From Paraburkholderia phenazinium (GTDB taxonomy: Bacteria; Pseudomonadota; Gammaproteobacteria; Burkholderiales; Burkholderiaceae), in contig NZ_FSRM01000002.1 in the NCBI RefSeq assembly GCF_900141745.1, positions 3,224,001-3,288,000 on the forward strand: 64,000 bases of DNA, in the 5' to 3' direction. The first letter of the stretch is position 1; each line of letters begins with the position of its first letter. The position numbers were made by a program, and so were the translations under genes. Shown in pieces: positions 46,389 to 54,995 of this stretch. The notes below the pieces were generated by a model that searched no databases, was not told the DNA's origin, and saw nothing but the letters and a program-made list of their open reading frames with translations.

Positions 46389-46538
46389 ATGCTGCTCGCA
46401 TTTTTTATCTTGTCGCCGCTAGCCATATGGGCGCTGATCGGGTTCGCGCGTCGTATCAATCCGCTCACTGGCCATTTCACCCCCGGCGAATGGCGCCGCC
46501 GCTCGCTTGAAACCCTCAAGGTAAGCCGGCCAATGTAA
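46389..46538 (+). CDS. Possible 49-residue membrane peptide
   Basis: MLLAFFILSPLAIWALIGFA gives one strong hydrophobic helix, then a basic tail. There is no clear Shine-Dalgarno, and the frame is short. Hydrophobic N-terminus followed by a charged tail is protein-like, but confidence is limited. Confidence 0.4.
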   Translation: MLLAFFILSPLAIWALIGFARRINPLTGHFTPGEWRRRSLETLKVSRPM

Positions 46539-46578
46539 AAGCTGCGCGCGTGGCTGGCGATTTTTTCAAGCGCTGGGC

Positions 46579-46794
46579 TTAACGATGGCCGTCGATGTCG
46601 AGGCCAGTTGACTCGGGCACGCCGCCCGCCAGAAATGCTTCAAGTCCGAACAGCCACGCGAAGCAGAACGTGACGCGAGCCAGCGAGCCGCCATGCCGTT
46701 GTGAACGGGAAGCCTCAGGGTTTGCCTCGGGCGGTGCGAGCGGTAGTACCGGGCGGGGCGAGGCGTAGTCGGCAGCGGTGTGGTCAGGGCGCAT
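46579..46794 (-). CDS. Possible small protein of unknown function
   Basis: 71 residues, proline-rich first half and one moderately hydrophobic segment (ARVTFCFAWLFGLEAFLAG). A weak GAG ribosome-binding site precedes the ATG. No family recognised. Confidence 0.42.
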   Translation of the reverse strand: MRPDHTAADYASPRPVLPLAPPEANPEASRSQRHGGSLARVTFCFAWLFGLEAFLAGGVPESTGLDIDGHR

Positions 46795-46924
46795 GGTGAT
46801 TCTCGTTATGTGCTTCGGGTAGCCTCACCAAGCAAACGGCGTGCCTTCCCGCCCGAGCCCCCGCCCAGCCGACGAAACCCGTGTTCCATGCATTAAAGGA
46901 CACCCGGGTTCCGTCGCAACTGTC

Positions 46925-47119
46925 TCACCTGCGCGAACCTAGCGCGCGTTCGATTTTCTGGTCGGCCTTGTACTGGCTCAGCGCATACACCGACCAGATC
47001 GCCGCTGGAATCCAGCCAATCAATGTGATCTGCAAAATCAGGCAGATGATCCCGGCGAACGGCCGGCCAATCGTAAAGAACTGAAACCACGGCAGGATGA
47101 TGGCAAGCAGCAGGCGCAT
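46925..47119 (-). CDS. YqaE/Pmp3-family small membrane protein
   Basis: 64 residues, two hydrophobic helices (about 2-16 and 20-48). The ICLILQITLIGWIPAAIWSVYALSQYK segment is typical of the Pmp3/YqaE proteolipids, stress-induced membrane proteins that affect membrane potential. It is transcribed alone. Confidence 0.85.
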   Translation of the reverse strand: MRLLLAIILPWFQFFTIGRPFAGIICLILQITLIGWIPAAIWSVYALSQYKADQKIERALGSRR

Positions 47120-47360
47120 GCAGATTTCCTTATGACATCCGGCTTGCCTGACTCGAAGCGGCGTACCGGATCAATTGACTGGAGCGAAGCGCGGCGCACT
47201 GCCGGCTTCGTATTCGACCCGCTCGAAAATGACGGGAGCTGGACGCGCCAAGATCGTACCATTGGCGGTTTGCCGACCTGGGGCTGTGGGGTCCGCAGAC
47301 ACAGATGCATTTTTGTTCGCGTGGCGGGCAGAATTTTTTCGTGCGATAAGGGAAACACCT

Positions 47361-47609
47361 ATGGGTAATCCCTATTCCACGGAGCAACAGATGGCCACGC
47401 TAGAAGCGTTTCGCGCCGTGCTTGACGATGAAGGCACGCCGGAAATCATCCGCAATCACATCATTGATTCGCTGCAATACACGCTGCGCAATTACGGGCA
47501 GGTATTCACGTCGAAGGAAGTCGAGTGGCTAGCCGTTTGGGATGACGCCCGCATTCCGCTCGCCGCCTCACGTGAACTGAAGAAACGCGTCGCGGAAACC
47601 ACCCGCTGA
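47361..47609 (+). CDS. Small soluble protein of unknown function
   Basis: 82 residues; the ATG at 47361 has a GGGA site about 8 nt upstream. Sequence is helical and charged, ending in ASRELKKRVAETTR. I do not recognise the family, but the start signal and natural composition support coding. Confidence 0.65.
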   Translation: MGNPYSTEQQMATLEAFRAVLDDEGTPEIIRNHIIDSLQYTLRNYGQVFTSKEVEWLAVWDDARIPLAASRELKKRVAETTR

Positions 47610-48141
47610 CACGATCATCATAAAGAGTCGCCGGCCGGAAGCGCTGGCGCCCTCCCTTGCCGTCCGTCCAGGCATCCTCTCGCCGCTCGCAACGGGGTCC
47701 GCGAGAGCGTCTGCCGTGCCGTTTTCAGGCCCGCCGTTGCTCGCGCGGCAGGTTTTGCTATCCAAGCTGGCCCATTTAGTGCATCATATTGGAATAGCTG
47801 TATTCGGCACCTGCAGCATCGGCAGCACCAATCGGCATCTCCGCAGTACCCCCGACTGTTCGACCGCCGCCTGTCGGCGATCCCGTCACTCCGGCAATGC
47901 GTAACATGCATTCGCCGTCGCGAGTTGTGCAGTTTTCATGCGCCTGATGTCCACGCGACATTAGCGTGTTTCTTCTCCATCCAATCCGCGATTTTGCGCG
48001 GCTGCGCTCAAGCCCCCTGCCATCGGGCCTGTGCCACTCTTTTTCCATGGCGGCGCGCCCCAAGGTGCTGCGCTGCCGGGCCTGTTGTGCCGGGCGTAAC
48101 ACGCCTGACACGGCAGCCACGTATTACAGGACAAGTACTTC
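47610..48141. other. Gene-free stretch of about 530 bp
   Basis: No credible gene. Short frames on both strands are low in confidence; a 43-residue minus-strand frame (47776-47907) has no ribosome-binding site. A locally A/T-rich patch near 47770-47810 is the only visible irregularity. The promoter of the 93-residue gene at 48142 must lie near its right end. Confidence 0.4.
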
Positions 48142-48423
48142 ATGAATCAAGTTGTAAAGACCTACAAGGGCTACGAAATTCATCCGCTCGTGTATCCGCG
48201 CCGTCCCGCTGACGGCACGACCAGTCGCAATCCGGACGCAGGCTACGAAGCCTCGGTGCGCATCTGCCGCGTTGGCGCCAATCCGGCAGCCGACGGCCGG
48301 GTGTTCCGCCTGCCGTATCTGTGGCCGTTCGAAGGCACGGGCAAGGCCCGCATCGCTTGCATGGCGCACGCTGAACAGTTGATCGACGGCCGTGTAGACG
48401 GCCAGTCGGTGGCCGATCTTTGA
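48142..48423 (+). CDS. Conserved-looking small protein of unknown function
   Basis: 93 residues starting MNQVVKTYKGYEIHPLVYPR. Beta-rich, soluble, with the AGYEASVRICRVGA and GKARIACMAHAEQLIDG segments. I do not recognise a named family. It lies upstream of the IF-1 paralogue on the same strand, 156 bp apart. Confidence 0.72.
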   Translation: MNQVVKTYKGYEIHPLVYPRRPADGTTSRNPDAGYEASVRICRVGANPAADGRVFRLPYLWPFEGTGKARIACMAHAEQLIDGRVDGQSVADL

Positions 48424-48579
48424 TTGGCAATCGCAAAACTGCCCCCATCTACGCAAGGTGCGCCTCGCGCGCCGCGCCGCTCCATCCTCTGCGGGTGCGC
48501 CGTGACGGCACCCGTCCTACCTCATTACAAGCTTTGCCGTTGAGCAAGGCACCCTTACCCCATCGACCAGGAGTAATGC

Positions 48580-48852
48580 ATGGCGAAAGAAGAACTGCTT
48601 GAACTTGACGGTATCGTCGACGAAGTACTTCCGGATAGCCGTTACCGCGTGACGCTCGACAACGGCGTCGTGGTTGGCGCTTATGCGTCCGGACGCATGC
48701 GCAAGAATCACATCCGTATTCTCGCGGGCGACCGCGTGACGCTCGAACTGTCGGTCTACGACCTGACCAAAGGACGGATCAATTTCCGTCACAAGGACGA
48801 ACGCGCCTCCGGTGGCGGCGGCGCCCGCAATACGCAGTTCCGTCGTCGCTAA
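48580..48852 (+). CDS. infA: Translation initiation factor IF-1 paralogue
   Basis: 90 residues, S1/OB fold: [28 protein letters not shown] and [26 protein letters not shown] match IF-1. It binds the 30S A-site region during initiation. Standard bacterial IF-1 is 72 residues; this form has an extra Gly/Arg-rich tail (about 73-90), as in the second infA of Burkholderiaceae. An AGGAG site precedes the ATG. It is outside the ribosomal protein operon. Confidence 0.93.
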   Translation: MAKEELLELDGIVDEVLPDSRYRVTLDNGVVVGAYASGRMRKNHIRILAGDRVTLELSVYDLTKGRINFRHKDERASGGGGARNTQFRRR

Positions 48853-48865
48853 TCGTAGTTGAAAT

Positions 48866-48886
48866 GGCGGCGCGTTTGCTGCCGCC
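48866..48886 (+). terminator. Weak terminator after infA
   Basis: GGCGGC and GCCGCC arms with a 9-nt loop, followed by TTGC, 13 bp after the infA stop. The stem is short and the T-tract poor, so the call is tentative. Confidence 0.35.
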
Positions 48887-48964
48887 TTGCGGGCTGGTGT
48901 TGAAGAGCCATCGTGTTGATGGCCTGTTGATTGCCTCCACCCGCTAGCGAAACTTCTCGCGCGC

Positions 48965-49762
48965 CTACTCCGGCTTGAGTAATGCCAGAGCGGCGCGCAG
49001 TGGAGTCGCATCGCCGCCGAGCTGCTCGCTGGCCTCGATTGCCGCGTCCAGCATCGGCTGACGCATGCGCAACATCAGCGCCTCATCGACCCGCGAACGT
49101 GGCCCTGCCAGCGTGAACACGCCGGCAAGCGGCCGTGCCGCCGAAAACACCGGCGTCGAAACCCCCGCCGTATCGGCATCCCGCTCTCCCACCGACAGGT
49201 AATAGCCGTCGCGGCGGATTCGCTCGAACAGTTCTCCATGACCGCCGTCGAACGCGCTTAGTACGCGTCCGCCTGAGCCTCTGTCCATTGGCAGGACGTC
49301 GCCCTCGCGCACGTGATCGCGGATCGCGTGGGTCGAATCGACGCGATGCAAACACACGCGCAGATCTTTCTGCCGCACGTAGAACGATACGCTTTCGCCG
49401 CTGGCGTCGCGCAGGCGGCGCATCAACGGCAACACCACATCCCCTAGTTGCAGACTGCGCTGATACAGCGCGCCCAGTTGCAGCGTTGCCGGACCGACGT
49501 AGTAGAGACCGTCGTCCGAGCGCAGCAGCATCCGGTGATGCGCAAGCGACGCGATCAACCGCAGGATCGTGCTTTTGTAGAGGCCCGTGCGAGCGGCAAG
49601 TTCGGCGAGGGAGACGCCTTTATCGTCAGGGCGAAATGCGAACAGGATGGCGAAGGCGCGATCGAGCGCGGCGACGCCGTCGGGTGCGTGCGAAGGACCC
49701 GCGGCAGCGTCGGCGTCCGCGGTGGAGGGACCGGAAGCGCTGGAAGATCTTGAGGCAGCCAT
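48965..49762 (-). CDS. IclR-family transcriptional regulator
   Basis: 265 residues: an Ala/Ser-rich leader (1-27), winged helix-turn-helix (about 28-90, SLAELAARTGLYKSTILRLIASL) and an IclR effector domain (about 105-260). It is the last gene of the CoA-transferase/MFS/lyase/lactonase set, 91 bp after the lactonase stop. The inverted repeats 5' of that set (54355-54382) are the likely binding sites. Confidence 0.92.
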   Translation of the reverse strand: MAASRSSSASGPSTADADAAAGPSHAPDGVAALDRAFAILFAFRPDDKGVSLAELAARTGLYKSTILRLIASLAHHRMLLRSDDGLYYVGPATLQLGALYQRSLQLGDVVLPLMRRLRDASGESVSFYVRQKDLRVCLHRVDSTHAIRDHVREGDVLPMDRGSGGRVLSAFDGGHGELFERIRRDGYYLSVGERDADTAGVSTPVFSAARPLAGVFTLAGPRSRVDEALMLRMRQPMLDAAIEASEQLGGDATPLRAALALLKPE

Positions 49763-49853
49763 AGGGAGTGTGTGGGGCGAGCGGTGAAAAGCGCTGGGGA
49801 GCAGCGTTGAGAAACGCCGGATTGGCCGGCGTTATGCGTGACAGAACGCTATC

Positions 49854-50759
49854 TTACCCGCCGCGGCCGGGTGTATTCCACTGCGCCGTCAAGACCGACC
49901 CGGTACTCGAATCCGTGATAAATACAGAGCTGTGATGCGGTCCGCCAAACGTGACATTGGTGATCGTACGGCCCGCGCATGATTCGATCTTGGCGATCCC
50001 CTCGCCATGCGAATTCAGCACGAACACCGCGCCAAGCGATGCATGCGCGACAAACAGATTGCCGTCGCGGTCCATCGTCAGGCCGTCGGGGCCGCTGACG
50101 CCATAGAACTGAGCAAAGCGCCCCACCTTGCTGGTGCTGCCGTCATCGAGCAGCGGCAGGCGCCACACCGAGTTGTCACGCGTCATCGCCACAAACAGCA
50201 CTTTTTCGTCGGGACTTAGCACCAGTCCATTCGGGCTCGGGCCATTCGTAATCAGACAGTCGAGCCGTCCATCGGGACGCAGCCGGTAGACGCGCCCCGT
50301 GGGGTCATGCAAGCCCGTCTGGCCCTGATCGGTAAAGTAGATATCGCCATTGCTCGCGACGATCAGATCGTTCGGTCCTTTGAAACGCTCGCTGTTGCGC
50401 CGTGCGATGACCGGGCTGACCGCGCCGCTCTCCGGATCGAATGCGAGGATACCGTTCTTGTAGTCTGCGATCAGCAGTCGGCCATCGGGATGCCACGCCA
50501 GACCATTAGGCTCGCCATCGTATTCGGCCACCACGCTCCATTCGAACTCCGGCGAAATCCGCAGGATCCGCCCGTGCGGAATATCGACGAGATACAGATT
50601 GCCATGCGGGTCAAAGCATGGCCCTTCGATAAACGAATCCACCACTGCCCCGCCCTTGTTGGCGCGCGACCACTCCGTCACGTCGTGGCGGCGCATCGGT
50701 TGCGGCATGGCCGTCAGGATCGCGGTTCCGACGATGGGCGGCACGGGAGACCAGTTCAT
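49854..50759 (-). CDS. SMP-30/gluconolactonase-family lactonase
   Basis: 301 residues, six-bladed beta-propeller. The metal ligands of the family are all present: E45 (FIEGPCFD), N130 (KGPNDL), N177 (SPNGLV) and D225 (GPDGLTMD). It hydrolyses a lactone. The ATG at 50759 overlaps the stop of the lyase-like gene by 4 bp (ATGA); longer starts lie within that gene. Context suggests the lactone ring of a citrate-like acid rather than a sugar lactone, which is inference. Confidence 0.9.
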   Translation of the reverse strand: MNWSPVPPIVGTAILTAMPQPMRRHDVTEWSRANKGGAVVDSFIEGPCFDPHGNLYLVDIPHGRILRISPEFEWSVVAEYDGEPNGLAWHPDGRLLIADYKNGILAFDPESGAVSPVIARRNSERFKGPNDLIVASNGDIYFTDQGQTGLHDPTGRVYRLRPDGRLDCLITNGPSPNGLVLSPDEKVLFVAMTRDNSVWRLPLLDDGSTSKVGRFAQFYGVSGPDGLTMDRDGNLFVAHASLGAVFVLNSHGEGIAKIESCAGRTITNVTFGGPHHSSVFITDSSTGSVLTAQWNTPGRGG

Positions 50760-51601
50760 TGCCCCTCCTCTTCCTGCTCGAGATGGCGTGTTGCGGGCCC
50801 GGTATAGCGATAGGCCATCTGGCGCGGCATCGGTCCCTTGTTGCGCTCGCCGCGGCCGCGCTGCTCCCACGCATGAGACAGAATGCCGACCGCGCGTGAC
50901 AGGCAAAAGACGCCGCGCGCCAGTTCTGGGGCGAAGCCAAGCTCGGCGTAAATGACGGCGGTGGCGCCATCGATATTCATCGGAATTGGCTTCGCTTTGC
51001 GCTGCTTGAGCAAGGCCTCGATAGCACGCCCGATGGCGGCGTATCGTCCGGACACGACACCTTCGGCGGCGGCTTCGTCGACCATGCCAAGCAGGCGGCC
51101 CGCGCGCGGATCGACAGGGTGGAAGCGGTGCCCGAAACCCGGCAGATATTTGCCGTGCTCCGCAATGAAGTGGTCAATGCATGTCTGAACCGCTGCTTCC
51201 AGCGTTGCGCCGTCGGCCTGCGCACGTTCGATCGCATGGAAGAGCTCGACGGCCTGTTGCCCTGCACCGCCGTGCACATCGTCGAGGGTATTCAGCGCCG
51301 AGGCCATGGCACCGTTCAGCGGCAATCCGCAACTCACCGCCATACGCGAAATCGCAATGGAAGGCGCATGCGGACCATGATCGACGGAGGCCACCAGCGC
51401 TGCTTCCAGCAGACGTGCCTCACCCGCGCTCGGCAAATCGCCGCGCAGCATCAGCCAGATCATCTGCGGAAAACTGATCTGCCCGATCAGCTCCTGAATC
51501 GGATAGCCGCGCACCTGGATCGAGCCCGGGTGAATATCGATGATCGAGGTGCTCCAGTAATCGGCAGCGAGCGTGGCGGGGTCGAGCGGGGTTTGAGTCA
51601 T
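50756..51601 (-). CDS. Citryl-CoA-lyase-like / short citrate-synthase-family enzyme
   Basis: 281 residues, only the citrate synthase fold without the usual N-terminal domain. The triad is complete: H110 (DDVHGGAG), H158 (GFGHRFHPVDPR) and D211 (MNIDGATAVI). Short members of this family act as citryl-CoA lyases, splitting a citryl-CoA-like thioester into acetyl-CoA and a 2-oxoacid, or in reverse. The gene is coupled to the lactonase and preceded by an MFS importer and a CoA transferase that could supply the thioester. Confidence 0.85.
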   Translation of the reverse strand: MTQTPLDPATLAADYWSTSIIDIHPGSIQVRGYPIQELIGQISFPQMIWLMLRGDLPSAGEARLLEAALVASVDHGPHAPSIAISRMAVSCGLPLNGAMASALNTLDDVHGGAGQQAVELFHAIERAQADGATLEAAVQTCIDHFIAEHGKYLPGFGHRFHPVDPRAGRLLGMVDEAAAEGVVSGRYAAIGRAIEALLKQRKAKPIPMNIDGATAVIYAELGFAPELARGVFCLSRAVGILSHAWEQRGRGERNKGPMPRQMAYRYTGPATRHLEQEEEGQ

Positions 51602-51629
51602 AGCGGTTGTGTCGGTGATGTCGGTTGTG

Positions 51630-53090
51630 TCAGCGATTGATGTCTTCGAGCGCGAGGCCTTTCGTGGCGGGTCCCATGACGCCGATCAGCAGCATCACAA
51701 ACACCATGCAACTGCTGATCATGACGAACACGCCGTTCGCGCCGAAGTCGCGCAGAAAGAACGCCACCAGAAAGCCGGAAAAGATCGCGCTCAGGCGGCT
51801 CCATGAGTAGACAAAGCCAATCGCCCGCGCACGGATTTCGGTCGGATACAGTTCAGACTGATAGGTCTGAAACGAGTAAGTCATGATGGTCAGTGCGAGG
51901 TTCATACAGAAGCCGAAAACAATGAGCCCCAGCGAGCCGGTCTGATGCGCGAAAGCGAGCCCGAATACGGCGATCGCACCCGACGAGCCGACCAGACTCC
52001 ACTTACGTTCGATCCTGTCTGCAAAGTAGAAAAACAGCGCAGGCCCGAGCGGCAGCGCAATCGACATCAGAAAGGAGTACTGCAGGCTATGCACGAGATT
52101 GATGCCCTTGCTCGTGAGTAGCGAAGGAATCCAGTTGCTAAAGCCGTAAAAGCCGATCACCGAGACCGCGTTATAGACCGACATCATGATCGTGCGCTTC
52201 AGATACGGCGTTTTGAGGATGTCGCGAAAGCGGCGCTCGACGGTCGGCACGCTGTGCGCATGCGGAACCGCCGCCGGCAATGGACGGCCATACTGGCGCT
52301 CGACAATGCGCTCGATCTGCTGCGTCACGCGCGCCGCTTCATCGAGTCGGCCACGCGTCACGAGCCAGCGCGGACTTTCGGGAATGCCGAGCCGGATAAC
52401 CCATACGATCGCTGCGCCGACGGCGCTGGCTAGCACGACCCAGCGCCAGCCATCGAGACCGAATGGTTGTTGCGGCACGAGCCACCACGACATCAATGCG
52501 ACCACAGGCACCGCGCAGTACGGCACGATCTGCGTGATTGCAAAGGCGCGGCCACGCAGATTCTTCGGTATCAGCTCCGCGACGTAGGTGTTGATGGTCA
52601 CCATCTCGACGCCAAGTCCGATCCCCGCAAGCAGACGAAAGAGATTCACGCCGAGGGCGCTTTGCTGAAACGCCATCATGAGGCTCGCCGCCGTGTAGCC
52701 CAGCAATGCCACCACGAAGATGCGTCGGCGTCCGAAACGATCGGCAAGAAAGCTGAGTCCCATGGTGCCGATAAAGAGCCCGAGAAATGTCGACGCCACA
52801 AACGCTGCGATGCTGTTCATGGCGAAGATCGACGTCGACGTCTTGACGAACAATCCGCTCACAATCAGCCCCGGCGCAATATAGCCGGTCATAAACAGAT
52901 CGTAGAACTCGAAGCAGCCGCCGAGCGATAGCAGGAACACAATGGTCCAGATATGCCGCGTGGCAGGCAACCGGTCCAGGCGCGCGACAATACCGCGTGC
53001 CTGGCTCTCCTGATCGACGCGGTGCTCCACGGCGTCCGCAAAGCCGCTACGGGCGATCGTATCTGATGCTTGTCTCATGAATTTCCCCAT
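51630..53090 (-). CDS. MFS metabolite transporter (sugar/acid porter type)
   Basis: 486 residues, 12 helices, with GLFIGTMGLSFLADRFGRRRIFV (motif A), the long PRWLVTRGRLDEA loop and the related sugar-porter signatures. Homologues import sugars, aromatic or carboxylic acids by proton symport. An ATG at 53078 is an alternative start. It lies 23 bp after the CoA transferase and 28 bp before the lyase-like gene, so it presumably imports the substrate of the pathway. Confidence 0.87.
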   Translation of the reverse strand: MGKFMRQASDTIARSGFADAVEHRVDQESQARGIVARLDRLPATRHIWTIVFLLSLGGCFEFYDLFMTGYIAPGLIVSGLFVKTSTSIFAMNSIAAFVASTFLGLFIGTMGLSFLADRFGRRRIFVVALLGYTAASLMMAFQQSALGVNLFRLLAGIGLGVEMVTINTYVAELIPKNLRGRAFAITQIVPYCAVPVVALMSWWLVPQQPFGLDGWRWVVLASAVGAAIVWVIRLGIPESPRWLVTRGRLDEAARVTQQIERIVERQYGRPLPAAVPHAHSVPTVERRFRDILKTPYLKRTIMMSVYNAVSVIGFYGFSNWIPSLLTSKGINLVHSLQYSFLMSIALPLGPALFFYFADRIERKWSLVGSSGAIAVFGLAFAHQTGSLGLIVFGFCMNLALTIMTYSFQTYQSELYPTEIRARAIGFVYSWSRLSAIFSGFLVAFFLRDFGANGVFVMISSCMVFVMLLIGVMGPATKGLALEDINR

Positions 53091-53113
53091 TCAGGTCTCT
53101 TCGGGACGCGGGC

Positions 53114-54325
53114 TTAAATAGCGCCGTCTTTTCGCAGTTGCGCAATAGCGCTGGCGTCGAACCCCAGACGTTGCAAATGCGCGTCTGTGTGCTCGGACAA
53201 ATGCGGCGCGCGCGAGGTAGGCGCACCGCTCGAAATTTCTCCTTTGGCGTCGACGAAGCGAAAGCCCGCGCGGGTCACACGCTGGACCGTCTCACCGTCC
53301 TGCAACTCGTGGACGAAAGCGCGTTCGACCAGTTGTGGCTGGCTGATTGCTTCCGGTACGCTCAGTACGAGGCCGGCTGGCACGCCGGCCTCCGTCATGC
53401 GTTGCTCCCAGTTGCTGGCGACGTCGCGAGCGAGCGCGGCTTCGATCTCGTGCTTCAGTTCGAGGCGATACTGCTTGCGTGAATTGCGCTCGCTAAAGCG
53501 TTCGTCACGCGGCAAATCCGGCCGGCCGATCAGTTCGCATAACGCAATAAACTGCTTGTTCTCGTTAGCGGCGATATTCAGCATGCCCTCGCCGCAGACG
53601 AAGGTCCCGGACGGCGCGGCCGTGAAGTTTTCATTGCCCATCGGCGTGGGCGTCACGCCGGCATTCAGATAGTTGGAGACCACCCAGCCCATGCTGGAGA
53701 GTGTCGCTTCCAGCATCGACACATCGATCACCCTTCCCTCGCCGGTGCGTTGAGCTGCCACCACAGCCGCGCAGATCGCCAGCGCTGCGCTCATGCCGCC
53801 GACGGTGTCCGACACCGGGTAGCCGACGCGCAACGGTGCGCTTTCGGCATCGCCTGTCACGCTCATTGCCCCCGACATTCCCTGGATGATCTGGTCATAA
53901 GCGGGACGATGCGCCAACGGACCGTCATTGCCGAAACCCGAGATCGCGCAGTAGACGAGCCGCGGGTTCACTTCGAGTAGCGCTGCCGCGCCCACCCCCA
54001 GGCGGTCCATCACGCCCGGGCGGAAGTTTTCGACCAGCACATCGGACTCGGCCACGAGCTTGCGCAGGATCTCTTTGCCCGCCTCGTGCTTCAGATTGAG
54101 CGTCAGCGACTCCTTGCCGGCATTCACGGCCACGAACGACGCGCCCATATTTCGCGCCGACGCTTGCGGATCGGCGCCTAGGCGACGGGCGAGATCGCCG
54201 CCAGCGGGATTCTCGATCTTCAGGACGTCGGCGCCGAGCAGCGCAAGCTGATAGGTGCAGAACGGGCCGGAAAGGACATTGGACAAATCCAGCACGCGAA
54301 TGCCGGAAAGCGGGAGAGAAACCAT
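53114..54325 (-). CDS. CaiB/BaiF-family (class III) CoA transferase
   Basis: 403 residues. The catalytic aspartate is D173 in GYPVSDTVGG; N-terminal LDLSNVLSGPFCTYQLALLGADVLKIENP and EGRVIDVSMLEA match the family. It moves CoA between carboxylic acids without ATP. It is the first gene of the set. An ATG (54325) and an adjacent GTG (54328) are both possible starts; an AAAGG site fits either. A tricarboxylate-like acid is the natural acceptor given the lyase. Confidence 0.92.
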   Translation of the reverse strand: MVSLPLSGIRVLDLSNVLSGPFCTYQLALLGADVLKIENPAGGDLARRLGADPQASARNMGASFVAVNAGKESLTLNLKHEAGKEILRKLVAESDVLVENFRPGVMDRLGVGAAALLEVNPRLVYCAISGFGNDGPLAHRPAYDQIIQGMSGAMSVTGDAESAPLRVGYPVSDTVGGMSAALAICAAVVAAQRTGEGRVIDVSMLEATLSSMGWVVSNYLNAGVTPTPMGNENFTAAPSGTFVCGEGMLNIAANENKQFIALCELIGRPDLPRDERFSERNSRKQYRLELKHEIEAALARDVASNWEQRMTEAGVPAGLVLSVPEAISQPQLVERAFVHELQDGETVQRVTRAGFRFVDAKGEISSGAPTSRAPHLSEHTDAHLQRLGFDASAIAQLRKDGAI

Positions 54326-54354
54326 CACGAGCCTTTACTGGATTTCCGATTGTT

Positions 54355-54382
54355 GTTCTATCTGATAGAACGACGTTCTATA
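54355..54382. promoter_or_regulatory. GTTCTATC inverted repeats ahead of the CoA-transferase unit
   Basis: GTTCTATC-T-GATAGAAC (54355-54371) is a perfect palindrome, and a third half-site GTTCTATA follows at 54375-54382, again inverted relative to GATAGAAC. The block lies 30-57 bp upstream of the CoA-transferase start and overlaps a minus-strand TATAGA that could be its -10. It is the likely site of the IclR regulator at the end of the unit. Confidence 0.65.
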
Positions 54383-54563
54383 ATTCGATGAGGCGGATTG
54401 TGGTCCTTGGGATTGGGGTGGGGAATAGGGGTTACCACCGAGCAGCTAGCACTGCGGGAGCGTGCGAAGGTGAGTGACATCAACCGGGAAACGCCTCTCT
54501 GACATTCGCCGCGTTAGCCGCCAAACGAATCGCCATGACCAGCGTACGCATATCGGACTTTCG
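54383..54563. other. Gene-free stretch ahead of the Fic remnant
   Basis: About 180 bp without a recognisable gene or structure. If the Fic gene was once complete, its N-terminal half should have been here, but I could not find matching sequence in any frame. Confidence 0.4.
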
Positions 54564-54736
54564 GCGCTGGGACTCACGCAGGGGATCTGGTCGCCCATGC
54601 GAGGTTTTGCGCGAGAGCAAGCGGCTACTACACCCATCTCGTAGCGGCCGACGCACGTCGTAAGGGCCATTACGATGGCCGGGGGGTATTGAGCGAAAGC
54701 GGTCTGGTGGAATTCATCACCTTCGCTGTGAATGCC
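54564..54736 (+). pseudogene. Remnant of a Fic-family protein gene, frameshifted
   Basis: Two adjacent frames together read like the C-terminal part of a Fic protein. Positions 54564-54617 give ALGLTQGIWSPMRGFARE, and 54620-54736 in another frame continue SGYYTHLVAADARRKG and then HYDGRGVLSESGLVEFITF. The GLWS..RGFAR, then YY..L.AAD..R.G..DGRG.LSE.GL.EF pattern is characteristic of Fic AMP-transferase-type proteins. The frameshift, loss of the upstream HPFxDGNGR active site and loss of the end show it is dead. Confidence 0.6.
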
Positions 54737-54995
54737 AGAAGCAGAAGCGAGCACGGCTTAACTACACAGTCGCCTATCACGCGCCACTCCTGTGCGCTGC
54801 GTTCGCATCGCACCACCGCGGTGCGCCCCAGACCCGCCGGCGGTTGCATGTTCAGCCCAAAACCGCTTACAGCAACGAGCATCAATGGCATATAGCTTGC
54901 TTCCAGACTCTCGGCGTCCATCGCCCGCTGACTAAACGGCGAAACCCACAAAGCCTCACCCGACCCGCCAAAAGCCGCCGCCCCCCTGCCGACCC
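54737..54995. other. Gene-free stretch before nasT
   Basis: About 260 bp. It should hold the nasT promoter. A 93-residue minus-strand frame (54670-54951) lies across it and across the Fic remnant but has no recognisable features. Confidence 0.4.

Noticed and set aside
47776..47907. A 43-residue minus-strand frame with a Gly-rich N-terminal half and a Tyr/Ser/Asn/Met-rich end, resembling a peptide precursor
   Set aside because: There is no ribosome-binding site, no neighbouring modification or export gene, and nothing to separate it from chance in a GC-rich region.
54670..54951. A 93-residue minus-strand frame between the CoA-transferase unit and nasT
   Set aside because: It lies across the Fic remnant, shows no recognisable motif, and the opposite strand explains part of the sequence better.
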